A stretch of DNA of 64,000 nt. Source: Eucalyptus grandis (lineage: Eukaryota > Streptophyta > Magnoliopsida > Myrtales > Myrtaceae). The stretch lies in assembly GCF_016545825.1 (NCBI RefSeq), contig NC_052614.1, positions 4,564,630 to 4,628,629 of the forward strand, given 5' to 3'. Of the stretch, positions 12,764 to 23,574 are shown piece by piece (positions within the stretch are counted from its first letter, which is position 1; each line of letters starts with the position of its first letter). The notes below the pieces were generated by a model, which saw only the letters and a list, made by a program, of their open reading frames with translations, was not told where the DNA came from and ran no database searches. The translations under genes were made by a program, and so were the position numbers.

Positions 12764-13020
12764 TATTATAATATTTAAATAATAAACAATGCCTTCATGT
12801 AACAGCTTAAACTTTTAAAACAGTTCACAGTGGTCTTACAAAATATTACATGATATCATAACTGAAGGTCCTAACTTCAAATCTTATGGGGCCTCCCCAA
12901 TTTAATAAAGACCAAACTAAACGTGAAGGGGATTGTTAGAGTATTTAAATAATAAACTGCGCATTTATCTAACAATTTAAACTTTTAAAACAGTTGACGG
13001 TAGACCTACAATATATTACA
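12764..13020. mobile_element. Miniature LTR retrotransposon (SMART/TRIM type)
   Basis: Two direct repeats of exactly 87 bp lie at 12764-12850 and 12934-13020. They differ at about 17 positions. The second begins TGTTAGAG and both end in TTACA, giving TG...CA ends. Directly after the first comes TGATATCATAAC, close to the TGGTATCAGAGC binding site for initiator tRNA-Met. Just before the second is a purine run, GTGAAGGGGAT. The interior is only 83 bp and noncoding. The element lies where the paralogous segment (about 2190) reads GGTATTCCAAGAAATTCC without it. The first repeat starts TA instead of TG, consistent with age. Confidence 0.72.
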
Positions 13021-13135
13021 CCAAGAAATTCCTGGATCTAGCCTATTTGAGACACCGCATATAACATGTAGCTAATCTAGCGATGAAAGGGAAAACTCAA
13101 AAAGGACAGAAAAGATAAAGAAGATTAAAGATCGG

Positions 13136-13375
13136 TGGCTTACAGTTTTGTGTTTATCCCTTTCTTGGACACAGACCTACATGCCTGGTTCTCCTTGGAC
13201 CTTATAAGGATCTGGCATTCACGAGTCAGCATCTTTTGACACAAGGCATTAAGTTTAGCAGGATCGGGAGGTACATGCACATAGACATTGTCATCGTCGC
13301 TTTTGTTCCTATGCATCTTTTGACTGACAAGGAATATCGGATACAAATTTGATAAGATTCGAGATAAACTCATGA
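13136..13375 (-). pseudogene. Unidentified antisense exon fragment (copy 3 of 4)
   Basis: This is the best preserved of the four. The minus strand is open for 77 codons (13373-13140), containing NLYPIFLVSQK, an acidic DDDN patch, VHVPPDPAKLN and a basic end ACRSVSKKG. It lies downstream of gene C in opposite orientation. It may be one exon of a lost antisense gene; I do not recognise the family. Confidence 0.4.
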
Positions 13376-15109
13376 GGAAGTGGGATTTGTCTAGTTTATA
13401 CTTTGGTGTTTACAAATTAGTTACTTGATAAAGATATATGGACTTCATGCCAGAGCTTCTGGGTTTTTTTTTTAATCTAAATTAGACGAGAGCCAATTTA
13501 GATATTGTCGTATTTTGTTCGTCAGTTACTCCATATTCTTTTATTTGCACGTAATGATGATTTCCTTCACAAGTATGTTCATCTCCTCCTCGAATAGGAA
13601 TAATCCCATGAGCTTTAGTAATATTGTTGATCAATTCCGGTCCTGCCAATCTCATTCCATTGAAGGATTGCTTCATTGGGAGAATACTCTGGAACAAAAG
13701 CCCTTACTTGTTTTTTAGAACGGATGGGTTTTAGCTCTCTCTATATTATCTTACCTCAATCCGATGCCTGCATAAGCATGTGAAAGACCGAATTCATATG
13801 CTTGTAAAAGAGGCAAGAAGAATGCCGTGCCCGCAACTTACCTCAATAAGTGTGTCAGGCCCTTCGAGCTGCTCCATTCGGATCCAAAAAATGGATTTCC
13901 AGTTACTTGCTTCCTAGATGGGATGGCTGGACCACCTTTCTTGGTGGAACGATCTATAAAACAATTGATATAGTTTGATTTCTCGCCTCAATTAATAGTA
14001 CCTCTAGAGTCCACCATTTTTTCCTTTGGTGTCATTGGCATAACATACCATTTCTAGTCTTTTTCTTTCTATTTTTAGATAGATATGGAAATTTAAAAAA
14101 TCTAGAATCGACTGCCTTATTGGTGGAAGGAATGGACACATGTTAATCCACAATACAAGGTAGAAGATATCCATGAGCGTAGGGCTATTCGAATGCTAGA
14201 GAGGCCCATTTATGTGTTCATTGATTGGATTTGTAATATATTTAGGACATAATTGACACAAATACAAAAGATTTAGGACTCAATTGGCCAAAAAAACAAT
14301 TATGACCAAATTGGCACAATTACAATAGGTTCAAGACTCTTTTGGTAATTTTCCCAATTTGTTTATAATAGGATGAATAGGTTTTTTCCAAGTAAACAAA
14401 TATATGATACTCTAATTAATCGTCAACTTGCGGAGTGTAGAATGTACTTCTCTAGTATGCAGATGATGCTGTCTGAATACTTTAGAGATTCTAATTCGTA
14501 TGAATTGGCAGCTTTCTATGGCCTAAAGACTAAACTTATAAAACATGACATGCCCCAGCCGTCAAAAGCTTTTTAATTTAGTTTCCAAATGCAAAAGCCT
14601 TCTTGATATTTTACTTTAGATTCTGAGATATAAATAAACAGATGGATCATATGCATTGTGTAAGCAATTTGTCGTGGTTAGGTCTTGTTTCCTTTTTTGG
14701 GCATTCGTTTATTGTGCTCATCGCCAAGATGTACTTTTTCGAAATGCCAAATTCCCATTGGCCGACCAAAGAAAGAAATGCCAAATTCACAGTCCCGTCA
14801 AACATTTCTACAGTTCATGGTCTTAAGGTTTCGCCAATAGGACTTAGGAGTGAGCAAAATGGGTCGATAATCCATAGCTTCAGTCGATTGACAGGGCCAC
14901 AGAAGCCTTGTTTCACAAATTGAGCTCCTTTCTAACATTTTGGTACATGAAGACATGATATAGAGAAGTCTAAATCGTTTGTGCATAACGCAGTTTGTTC
15001 CTAAACAATTCAATTAGTTCAATCAAGTCTTAAACCTTTTTCAAAATGTGCAATCAAGTTCTTTCAATGAACTTTATGAAATTGGCTTCATGTCACTTAA
15101 AAAGTGTAT

Positions 15110-15883
15110 TGCGAAACAACGCCCAAAAGATACACCAGTTGAAACACAAATAGCAAAGAATAAACGCAAAATCGAAACCACACAAGACACGATATATGTA
15201 GAAACCCAAAATGGAAAAAATCATAGGAAGAGAGAGGGATTTTACCATCTTCAATAACGAGTATACTAGTACAATTCAAAAACTCAAAAAGAGCCATAAG
15301 ATCTAAAAATCTAGTAAGAAGATAAGAAGAACAAAGAAATGAGATAATGTGGAGGCTAGTGTCACGGTCCATAAATCCTCCTGTACTTGTGACACTTGTG
15401 AGCAGTGTTTGGGGTTATCAAGTGAAGAGTGAGGAGGCAAAAGGGACGAATACAACTAGTCCGTGAGAGTGGCGTCAGGAGAGTTGGTACTAGGAGTTCT
15501 AGGATAGAAGGATTATATCACTTAGGAGCTCTGAAGGTGAGGTTGGCCTCCTGTGCACAAACTAATTGGGAGTTGATGCTGCTCTCTTGATAAGGCCATA
15601 GTAGGCTGAAATCAGTTGTTGAGCTCTACTATCTCACTCAATGGACTAAACGCCCAAGCGAAACTAGGCGTAGTAAGATCTCGTACGAAGAAGCATTCAC
15701 CGTATCATTCGATGGAACAACTATAGAAGGAAGGTTGGCCTAGCGAATTCCGCTCATCAGGCGCCACACGGGTCATTCCGCAGCAAGGAAACTGTCGGCC
15801 TGTGACACTAGGGTCAAAGATGTGTCGTTCAATACATCTACTTAATAGTCTCCCTCCAAAAAAAAAAAAAAAAAACCTTAAAC
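15110..15883. mobile_element. Inserted sequence of 774 bp with flanking 10-bp direct repeats, probably retroposed
   Basis: AAAAGTGTAT occurs at 15100-15109 and again at 15884-15893, bracketing DNA absent from the paralogous segment near 4175. The insert contains an 18-A run at about 15858-15875, and LTR-like phrases such as TGTCACGGTCC. No retrotransposon protein is encoded. A retroposed or partial LTR origin fits best, but the class is uncertain because the A run is not directly against the right repeat. Confidence 0.45.
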
Positions 15884-16454
15884 AAAAGTGTATGGTCCAA
15901 AATGCCCTTATCAACAGTTTAAAAGTCAAAACTCAACAAAGTAACATAATATTAGGACTTAAATTGCCTTTTGCAAGAAAGGTTGAAAACTTAGTCAAAC
16001 CAATTGAAAAATTTTACTCTCGAATTTATTTATTGGTAAAGGTTTAGGATTTAATTGAACCAATTAAAATATTTACAACGTAATTGCATTCCCTACGTAA
16101 GGTTTAGAACTTGTGGTGTAATTTTCCAGTATACGAAAGCTCATTTAGGATGCAATTTGGCAGTCCCGAGGCAGTAGCACAACGGAAACAATACAAGAAA
16201 GTTCGAAACTCCCTCCAAATATTAGGGTCCATCTTGGAACTCATCTCCAGAATTAGAGTAAGGCCATACTTGGTTGGTGGTTTGCTGAGCAAAGCTAGCT
16301 TCATCACCAGAGGTTGATCGGGTATTCCAAGAAATTCTTGGATTTAGCCTAGTCGAAACACCACATATAAACATGTTGCTGATCTAGTGAAGTAAGTTTA
16401 AAACTGCCCAAAAAAAATAAATAATAAAGAAAATCAAAATTAGAGATTTGTAGC

Positions 16455-16680
16455 TTACAGTTTGTCTGCATCTCTTTCTTGGGCACTGACCTGCATGCCT
16501 GTTTCTCCTTGGATTGTTTAGGCATCATGCGTTCACGAGTCAGCATCATTTGAGACGAGGCGCTAAATTTAATGGGATTGAAAGGCCGTAAACATAGACA
16601 ATGCCATCGTTGCTTACGTTGAGATGCTTCTTTTGACTCGCAAGGTATCGGATACAGATCTGATAAGATAGAATTCTGTT
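16455..16680 (-). pseudogene. Unidentified antisense exon fragment (copy 4 of 4)
   Basis: Near-identical to 4690-4880, with the same frame breaks. The minus-strand frame reads MLTRERMMPKQSKEKQACRS and then stops. It lies about 200-400 bp upstream of gene D. Confidence 0.35.
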
Positions 16681-16862
16681 AAAAAAAACTAAGAACTAAG
16701 AACTATGTGATGTAGAGATCACCCCAGAGACCTTGAACTTCAACACGCGCAGAAAACCAAACTCTCACTTCCATCACACGTCCTCGAATCCGGTCCAGAC
16801 GGTAACGGAACCTTGACAGGCTCATAAATTGGTCTTTCAGCTCTACATCTTCTGTTGCTGAC

Positions 16863-18841
16863 ATGGCTCAGCCTCCTCCACCAGCAAAGACTGTTCAGGA
16901 ATCGGTGTCGGATGGAGAAGCAGTAAAAGAAGGATATGCTTATACAGATGGCAAGGTTGCAACTTCTGGTGAAGCTATTCATGTTATGGAGGTTCCTGTC
17001 ATTGACCTTGGCCTTCTTGCGTCTTCACCATCAGCTGCAGGAGAATTGTTTAAACTCCGTTCGGCTCTCGCTTTGTGGGGATGTTTCCAGGTCTTGCCTA
17101 TTGATAAACTTTAACCTATCTTTCAAAATTAAATCTACCACTATTTGATCTTGCAATTTCTCCTAAAGTTATGCTACCACATAGAATTGAATGAGATGGG
17201 GGAAAAAGTGCCTATATTCGAAAGATGTTACTGATCATGATCACTTGTAATCTATAGGGTTCTTCCCTTAATAATAAACTAAAATATCTGTGACATCAAA
17301 CCTAGTAAAAGCTTCTAAGCTAATCAATTATAGCGGACGAGCATTTTTGTAGTTGTACTGGGAACTAATGCTTATGCAAGTTTGGTCCTACTTGTGCAAA
17401 GTGAAGCCAGAGTAGGTTCACCTTTTGCAATTTCCAGTTCTCATTTTGGGTTACAGGCAATAAATCATGGAATGAGCGGCTCTTTTCTAAGTAAAGTGCG
17501 TGAGCTCATGGGGCAATTCTTTGCCCTTCCAATGGAGGAGAAGCAGAAATATGCTAGCCCTGCGGATGACATGGAAGGGTATGGAAATGACATGGTCCTA
17601 TCAGAGCAACAGGTATCAGATTGGAATGAGCGGTTGCTCCTCATCATATCCCCCAAAGATCAGAGAAAACTGGATGTCTGGCCTCGAAAGCCCGAAAGCT
17701 TCAGGTAATTAGACTAGACGATTGGTTCTGTTTACCCGATAACCAGAGGATACTGACACAGCAGGGAAGTGAGTTTCTTTAGGTTATCTGAGTTCTACTG
17801 TGTGCTGGAAGGAATTTCTTGATTTTGTCACTGAAATTATTGTGTTACCAACTTACCAGCTGGCAGCAATGATCAGTCAGATCTAGAAATTAAGGAGTTC
17901 ACAATTATGTTGCCTTTTGCTCATTGATTAAGAATATAAGCATAAGAAAACTTCAGTTTCATATTTTGCAATTTAGAATGTTGGTGTGCCTATTTTATGA
18001 GCACCGTGTGATCGTTAGTAGGACACTGATCAAATAAGTAATCACGAGAAAGCTAAGTTGATGTTACCGCCACCTATAACTGATTGCATTTGTCAAACCA
18101 AAATAGTAAATAATAGTCCGCTGACCTTGTTGAAGCACTGCGCAGGGAAAGAGTACAGGAGTACTCAGTAAAGTTACGAGCGATCGTAGGTGTCGTGCTC
18201 AAGGCCATTTCTTTGTCATTGAATTTAGAGGAAAACTGCTTCCTAGACCAGGTTGGAGAGCAGGGAAAGATGTACGCAAGATTCAATTATTATCCTAGAT
18301 GTCCCAGACCTGATCTGGTCTATGGTCTCAAACCGCATGCTGATGGATCGACGATGACCATTGTCCTGCCCGATGAAGAAGTGCTAGGCCTGCAGTTCCT
18401 CAGAGGTGATCAGTGGATCAGTGTCTCCACCATTCCTGAGGCAGTTCTCATTAACATTGGAGATATAATGGAGGTCAGTTTAAAAGTAGTACATTCTTCG
18501 AACTTGTAAAGGGGTGTATAGAAGTAAATTTAATTTACATAATAGTTACGAGATTAAATTGTTAAAGTTGGCTTAAAGGAAGATCAAAATTGCAAGATAA
18601 TGCGGTATGTGTGGTGCAGATAATGAGCAATGGGATTCTCAAGAGCCCTATGCACAGGGTGGTGACAAACGCTACAAGTGATAGAATCTCGGTTGCTGTA
18701 TTTTGCTGTCCAGAGGAAGAGAATGAGATCGGACCTGCTGAGGGGCTGATCAACGAGGACACACTGAGATTGTACAAGAAAATCTTCTACTCTGAGTATT
18801 ACCAGTTAGGGAAGAGACCTATCGAGGCATTGAAAATCTAG
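16863..18841 (+). CDS. 2-oxoglutarate/Fe(II)-dependent dioxygenase, SRG1-like (gene D, complete)
   Basis: Four exons join in frame: 16863-17090, 17457-17704, 18146-18473 and 18620-18841, giving 341 aa. The start MAQPPPPAKT is shared with B and E. Seen in order are VPVIDLGLL, AINHGMSG, FFALPMEEKQKYA, RFNYYPRCPRPDL, the iron ligands HAD (KPHADGS), the distal His in PMHRV and the RIS 2-oxoglutarate motif. Against gene E the last exon lacks 15 bp, removing five residues between YKKI and EYYQL in the C-terminal lid region without breaking the frame. The intron 1 donor is GTCTTG, unusual but the same in B. It is the parent-type copy for truncated gene B. Substrate unknown; a soluble oxidase of specialised metabolism is likely. 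Confidence 0.88.
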
Positions 18842-19762
18842 CTTCAGGTTGTTGTACCACTGCCACCTTTGTAACCATTTTATCCCCGGTCGAGAGGGAA
18901 TGATTTTGGTTTCTCCATTTGCGCTGGTCATGCACTGAAACTACGGATCAGGTACATCATGTACGGTTAATGCCCCCTTTGTAACTATTTAAGCACACAC
19001 AGGTGAGCGCTCCGGGTCGATGAGCACAGCAAAATCAATAACAAAGAAATTTTTTCAAACCTCTGTCAAAATGTAGATACCATTTCATCTTATGAACTGG
19101 ATTGAACCTTAATTAGCGTTTTGCCATACCAAGACTATATGAGCAGTGAAAATTGGATATTTCAAGAAACTTCTAGATCCCATTTATGAGGAGGAGAAGG
19201 ACACTTCCAGCTTTTTGTTTCTATCCGCTTTGTTTGGTCAGAGTAATTTAACCCATTGCTCTGGCACTCGCATCCATGCATGTGTCCCTCTGTCCTTTGG
19301 ACCTTTAGCTCCTATTTCAAGATCGGCATCTTTTGGAATGAAGCAATCAAGTTCATAGGAGAGATAAAGAAAGATGAATTAAAACATCAGCTGCTTCTCC
19401 TAGGTTTTAACAAAATATTTGTTGACAATATAAATTTCAGACAACTGTTCGAATATAGCTGGTCCAAAATTGATCCAAATGGGGAAAAATTTCACCAATA
19501 TGACACATCGCACTATGATTTTATCGGTCCAACTAAAAGTATGTCATTCCACGACTACCCAACTCTTGTCTGAGACAAAGAAAACTAGGACCGTTCTTTT
19601 ATTTTTTTAATAATTAAGAGAAGTTGACTTGGATATGCACAAAGAAAGGAAACAAACCTCATCTGTTTCCTTGTTCTGCCCTTGAATCCAGTCCACAACT
19701 GTATCTGAATCCCAACAAGCTATCTCAAGCAAATCTTTAGTCTTGCATCCTCTGTCGGTAAC
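18842..19762. other. Intergenic region between genes D and E
   Basis: No gene supported. A 105-codon frame at 19256-19573 has no recognisable domain and ends in ordinary AT-rich DNA. The last 150 bp should hold the promoter of gene E. Confidence 0.5.
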
Positions 19763-21567
19763 ATGGCTCAGCCTCCTCCTCCCCCACTTCCTTCTTCACA
19801 ATCTGTTCAGGAACTTATCTTGGATGGCGGAACAGTTCCAGAGAGATATGCCTATAAAGATGACAAAACTGCAAGCTTTGATGAATCTCTTCCTCTGACG
19901 GATGTTCCAGCTATCGATCTTGGCCTTCTCACAGCTTCATCATCATCATCAGCTGGAGAGGAATTGATTAAACTCCGTTCAGCTCTCACTTGCTGGGGAT
20001 GCTTTCATGTCTGATCTTAGCATCAAACAACAGTTTCTTTTTATCTCTTAGCTTACAAAATTGCCACTTTATGCCCACTTAATTCCAGTTCGATAGATGT
20101 TATTCCATATCTAGGTAAACAAATGTTAGAAGCAAAGCTATCTAGAATAGGAAAACGCCTGCTTTATGTGGAGATTCTTTGATTTGCTTAAGATCACATC
20201 TATCGCGTAAAAGCAGCTCAAATTTGCATTTCATTTGCAAACTCATTAGTTTTTCACAGCAGAATCTGGAGTTACCAAAATCTCTGTTGATATTACTGTT
20301 TTTAATGAAGCAATCCATATTTTGACTTCCTTCGATTTTTCTGTCTCAGGCAATAAATCATGGGATCAGCTGCTCATTTCTAGATCAATTGCATGAACTA
20401 ACTAAACAATTTTTTGCACTTCCAAAAGAGGAGAAGGAGAAATGCGCCAGAGCGCCTGATGGCATTGAAGGCTATGGAAATGACATGGTCTTTTCGGAGC
20501 AACAAGTAATCGACTGGAATGACCGCGTCTACATCATCATATCCCCGAAGATAAGCGCAAGCTTGAAGTTTGGCCTGAAAAACCTGAAACTTTCAGGTAA
20601 TTAGACAATATAGCTGCTTCAAATTGAATTATGCAGATCAGATGGTACAGGTGGGAGAGTTAGTTTTGCTTGGTTAGAAGGATTTTATGTGCGCAGGAGC
20701 AGAGTTCTCATCTGATATGCTAGGAATGGACTAGTTTGAGCAATGATAAGTAGAAATAAAAGGAGATAGAGACAAGAAGACAAATTACTTATGTTTATGT
20801 TGTTATCTTTAGTTGATGCCGCAATACATGCTACATTGACCTTGTTAGAGCATTGTAGGGAAGTAATACATGAGTACTCGGTAATGTTACGGCCAGTCAT
20901 CAACAATGTGTTCAAGGCCATGGCATTATCGCTGAATCTGGAGGAGAATTGCTTCCTGAACCAGTTTGGAGAACGAGGGGTGATGTTTGCAAGGTTCAAT
21001 TATTATCCTAGATGTCCGAGGCCTGATATTGTCCTTGGCCTCAAGCCACATGCCGATGGATCAGCAATCACAGTGGTTTTGCCGGACAGAGAAGTTGAAG
21101 GCCTCCAGTTCCAGCGTGATGGCCAGTGGTTCAGAGTCCCCACCATTCCAAACGCACTACTCATTAACGTAGGAGATCAAGTCGAGGTCAGTCCAGTACT
21201 AGCATTTTTTGAAATTCAAAGAATGCTTCCAAGGGATATCTGTACATTTTACACAAATTCAACTTCTTGTGAAGAAAGGCCCCAACAGTTTGAGATTGCA
21301 GGGTTGAATTTAGTTTGTGTTGTAATGCAGATAATGAGCAATGGAATTTTCAAGAGCCCGACGCACAGAGCAGTGACAAATGCAGTGAGAGACAGAATTT
21401 CCCTAGCGGTGTTCTGCACTCCGGAGGAAGAGAGCGAGATTGGACCTGCTGATGAGCTGATCAATGAGGAAATGCCAAGATTGTACAAGAAAATAAGGAA
21501 TTATCCCGAGACTTACTTCGAGTATTACCAGTTAGGAAAGAGGCCTATTGATGCTGTCAAAATCTAG
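19763..21567 (+). pseudogene. SRG1-like dioxygenase E with a one-base deletion in exon 2
   Basis: Four exons of the usual layout are present: 19763-20008, 20350-20596, 20859-21186 and 21331-21567. The start is MAQPPPPPLP. Exons 3-4 keep every catalytic feature: RFNYYPRCPRPDIVLG, HAD (KPHADGS), the distal His in PTHRA, and RIS. Exon 2 is 247 nt, whereas gene C and D exon 2 are 248. One base is missing at about 20550/20551: after ISPK the expected frame (D-K-R-K-L, then VWPEKPE) is found only in the next frame. Translation therefore runs into a wrong frame before the catalytic domain. The sequence is otherwise well kept, so this is either a very young pseudogene or a base-call error. Exon 3 is also open upstream to 20791, which is intron read-through, not coding. 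Confidence 0.75.
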
Positions 21568-23574
21568 CTTTAGGTTCTTATCCCACCCATTGTAAGCATA
21601 AACCAGAGTTTGTTCTGCGTTTACCTCATCCAGAGATAATGACTTTCAGTCCTTAATTTTTTTTAATCATTCTCTAAAACTGAACCACAATGAATAAAAG
21701 TTCTTGTTCGTTGTTGTTGTTGTTTTTTTCTTTTCTTTTCTTTTCTTTTTCTTTTTTTGACAAGCATATCAGCAATTTTTCAAGCACAGATTGGAGTTGA
21801 ATTTAGAAGAGCTATGTCATTTGGCATTGTTCTTAATCGGTACACTAAACCAACCATTTTTCCCTGATGAAACACAATTAGAAGCCGATAACTTGTGAAT
21901 CCTGGTGTACTTCGATTGGATTCGATCTGACCATTGGATGGGAGGGTCATATCGGCTCTTTCACCTGACACAAGTGAGTTGGAATTAGTTCGATGCCTCT
22001 TCAATGGGTGATTTCCCCTCGTTAGGATCCGTACGTGGTCTATTTCCTTGTTCGGCAGCAGCATGATAGGTTGTAATTTCGTGATCAAGAGGTCAAATTA
22101 TCAAACATTCGGATAAACTTATCCAATAAGCACCGTGATGGACAGAGAAATAGTACTTGCAGTACAGAAGCATCATGTATAAAGGTCATCCGAAATGATC
22201 TCCTGGGGAACCATATAACTCCAAGATAAGTGGGACCACTTACGTATTTTCTAAAGTGTGAACTTGATTGAAACTTCTTTCAAAGACTAGGGACTTAATG
22301 AAATTTCGAAGAAATTTGAGGGGCCCAATTCCCAAGTCCCCAGCACTCATTTGAGTCCACTATGGTTTGCTTGACCATGAAGTTTGTAATCATGCACAAT
22401 CAACTAAAGATTAAACAAAACAAAAGGTGCAATCTTTTAATTAATCAGGTGAAACCAAGCTGTCATACACAAAGTTGGAACTGGAATGATAGACACCTTT
22501 TACAATTTACAGCTTTTCAGTGTTCGCATAAGTTTTGCATGTCTGCTAGATCAATATTAAATTTGACTACGCATATGACATGATTAGTGCATTGGCCTAC
22601 TTTTGCCCAAAAACTTACGAATTAATAATGCAGAAAAGAAAAAATTAATGTGGTAGGGAAGGCAATTGTCATTGCTCCACGTGATTTAACACCTTTTTTG
22701 ATTCCTTATGATCATGAATTTCTTCTTCCCAACGTGTCGCGTTGTCTTCCAGGTTTAGGATGTAATTGGTCTACAAACTACCATTCCCATGACGGGCTCA
22801 GGACAACTAACTGTCAACTCACTCCTCGGATATTTCCTCCTCAACTTCCGTTGTGGAAAGAAAGACTGCATCATAGGACGGCGGAATGGACTCTGTTGGA
22901 TTGTTCTTCTCCATCCTGGCTTAGATTTGAATAAGCAAATAGACCTGTCTTGCATCTAGCATGCTTAATAAAGAGGAGCGAGATTTTTCTTCAACTAAAA
23001 ATCACTGAATTATAAACATATCGAACACAAAAACAGAACTGAGCATAGAGCCTAAATGCCAACTTCAAAACACCGGTCGAGTTACGTATCTGTTGCCATG
23101 TTTCTTTGAAGCAATGTGAGCAAAACCTGATGAAATTGTTACCTTAGAAGCCAATGAAACTCCCCTTTATCTTCAAAGGTATCTCATAACAGACTTCATT
23201 ACAGGAAGAAACTTTAAGGCATGTTCACTCTGCAAAAATGTAGTATTGAAATTGTAGCACAAGAGGGGAAAGGAACTTCAGCAATCCAGATAGTAGAGAG
23301 ATTTCACTATAAGCAAAGCAAAAAGGATCACAACAAGAGTTTCGACATCATCTTTTGACAATCCTATCCTAATCAATGACTCTTTCTGAAAGACCTCAGT
23401 AAACCACCAATAACTTGCAAGCTGATCTAGAGCTTTTAGAGTAGATTCTCTGTTCTACTCACTTTATGTCATGAATGGCCTCCCAGGCAAAAAGAATGGA
23501 AACTACACATCTATTACATCTGTACAAGGGGATTCTAGAAACATAAATTGCTTGGAAAAACATGGATGCTGTAC
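21568..23574. other. Intergenic region between dioxygenase E and the MGDG synthase gene (tail to tail)
   Basis: No gene is supported. Genes on either side converge. A T-rich run with TTTTC repeats lies near 21715-21755. The frame at 22650-22934 has no recognisable domain. Confidence 0.5.
21693..21698 (+). terminator. Candidate polyadenylation signal of gene E
   Basis: AATAAA lies about 130 bp after the stop of gene E and is followed by a GT/T-rich stretch (GTTGTTGTTG then T-rich), the usual arrangement of a plant 3' end. Confidence 0.4.

Larger units (their letters stand above)
10799..16862. other. Intergenic region between genes C and D, second copy of the duplicated segment
   Basis: Aligns along its length with 1196-5094. 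It is longer mainly because of a hAT-like element (11761-12705), a miniature LTR element (12764-13020) and a 774-bp insert (15110-15883). Between these the two copies keep the same landmarks. No complete gene is seen apart from antisense fragments. Confidence 0.7.

Noticed and set aside
20791..21567. A 258-codon ORF seemingly joining exons 3 and 4 of gene E without an intron.
   Set aside because: It reads through intron 3 (21187-21330), whose GT and AG borders match the other copies, and through the end of intron 2. It is chance read-through.
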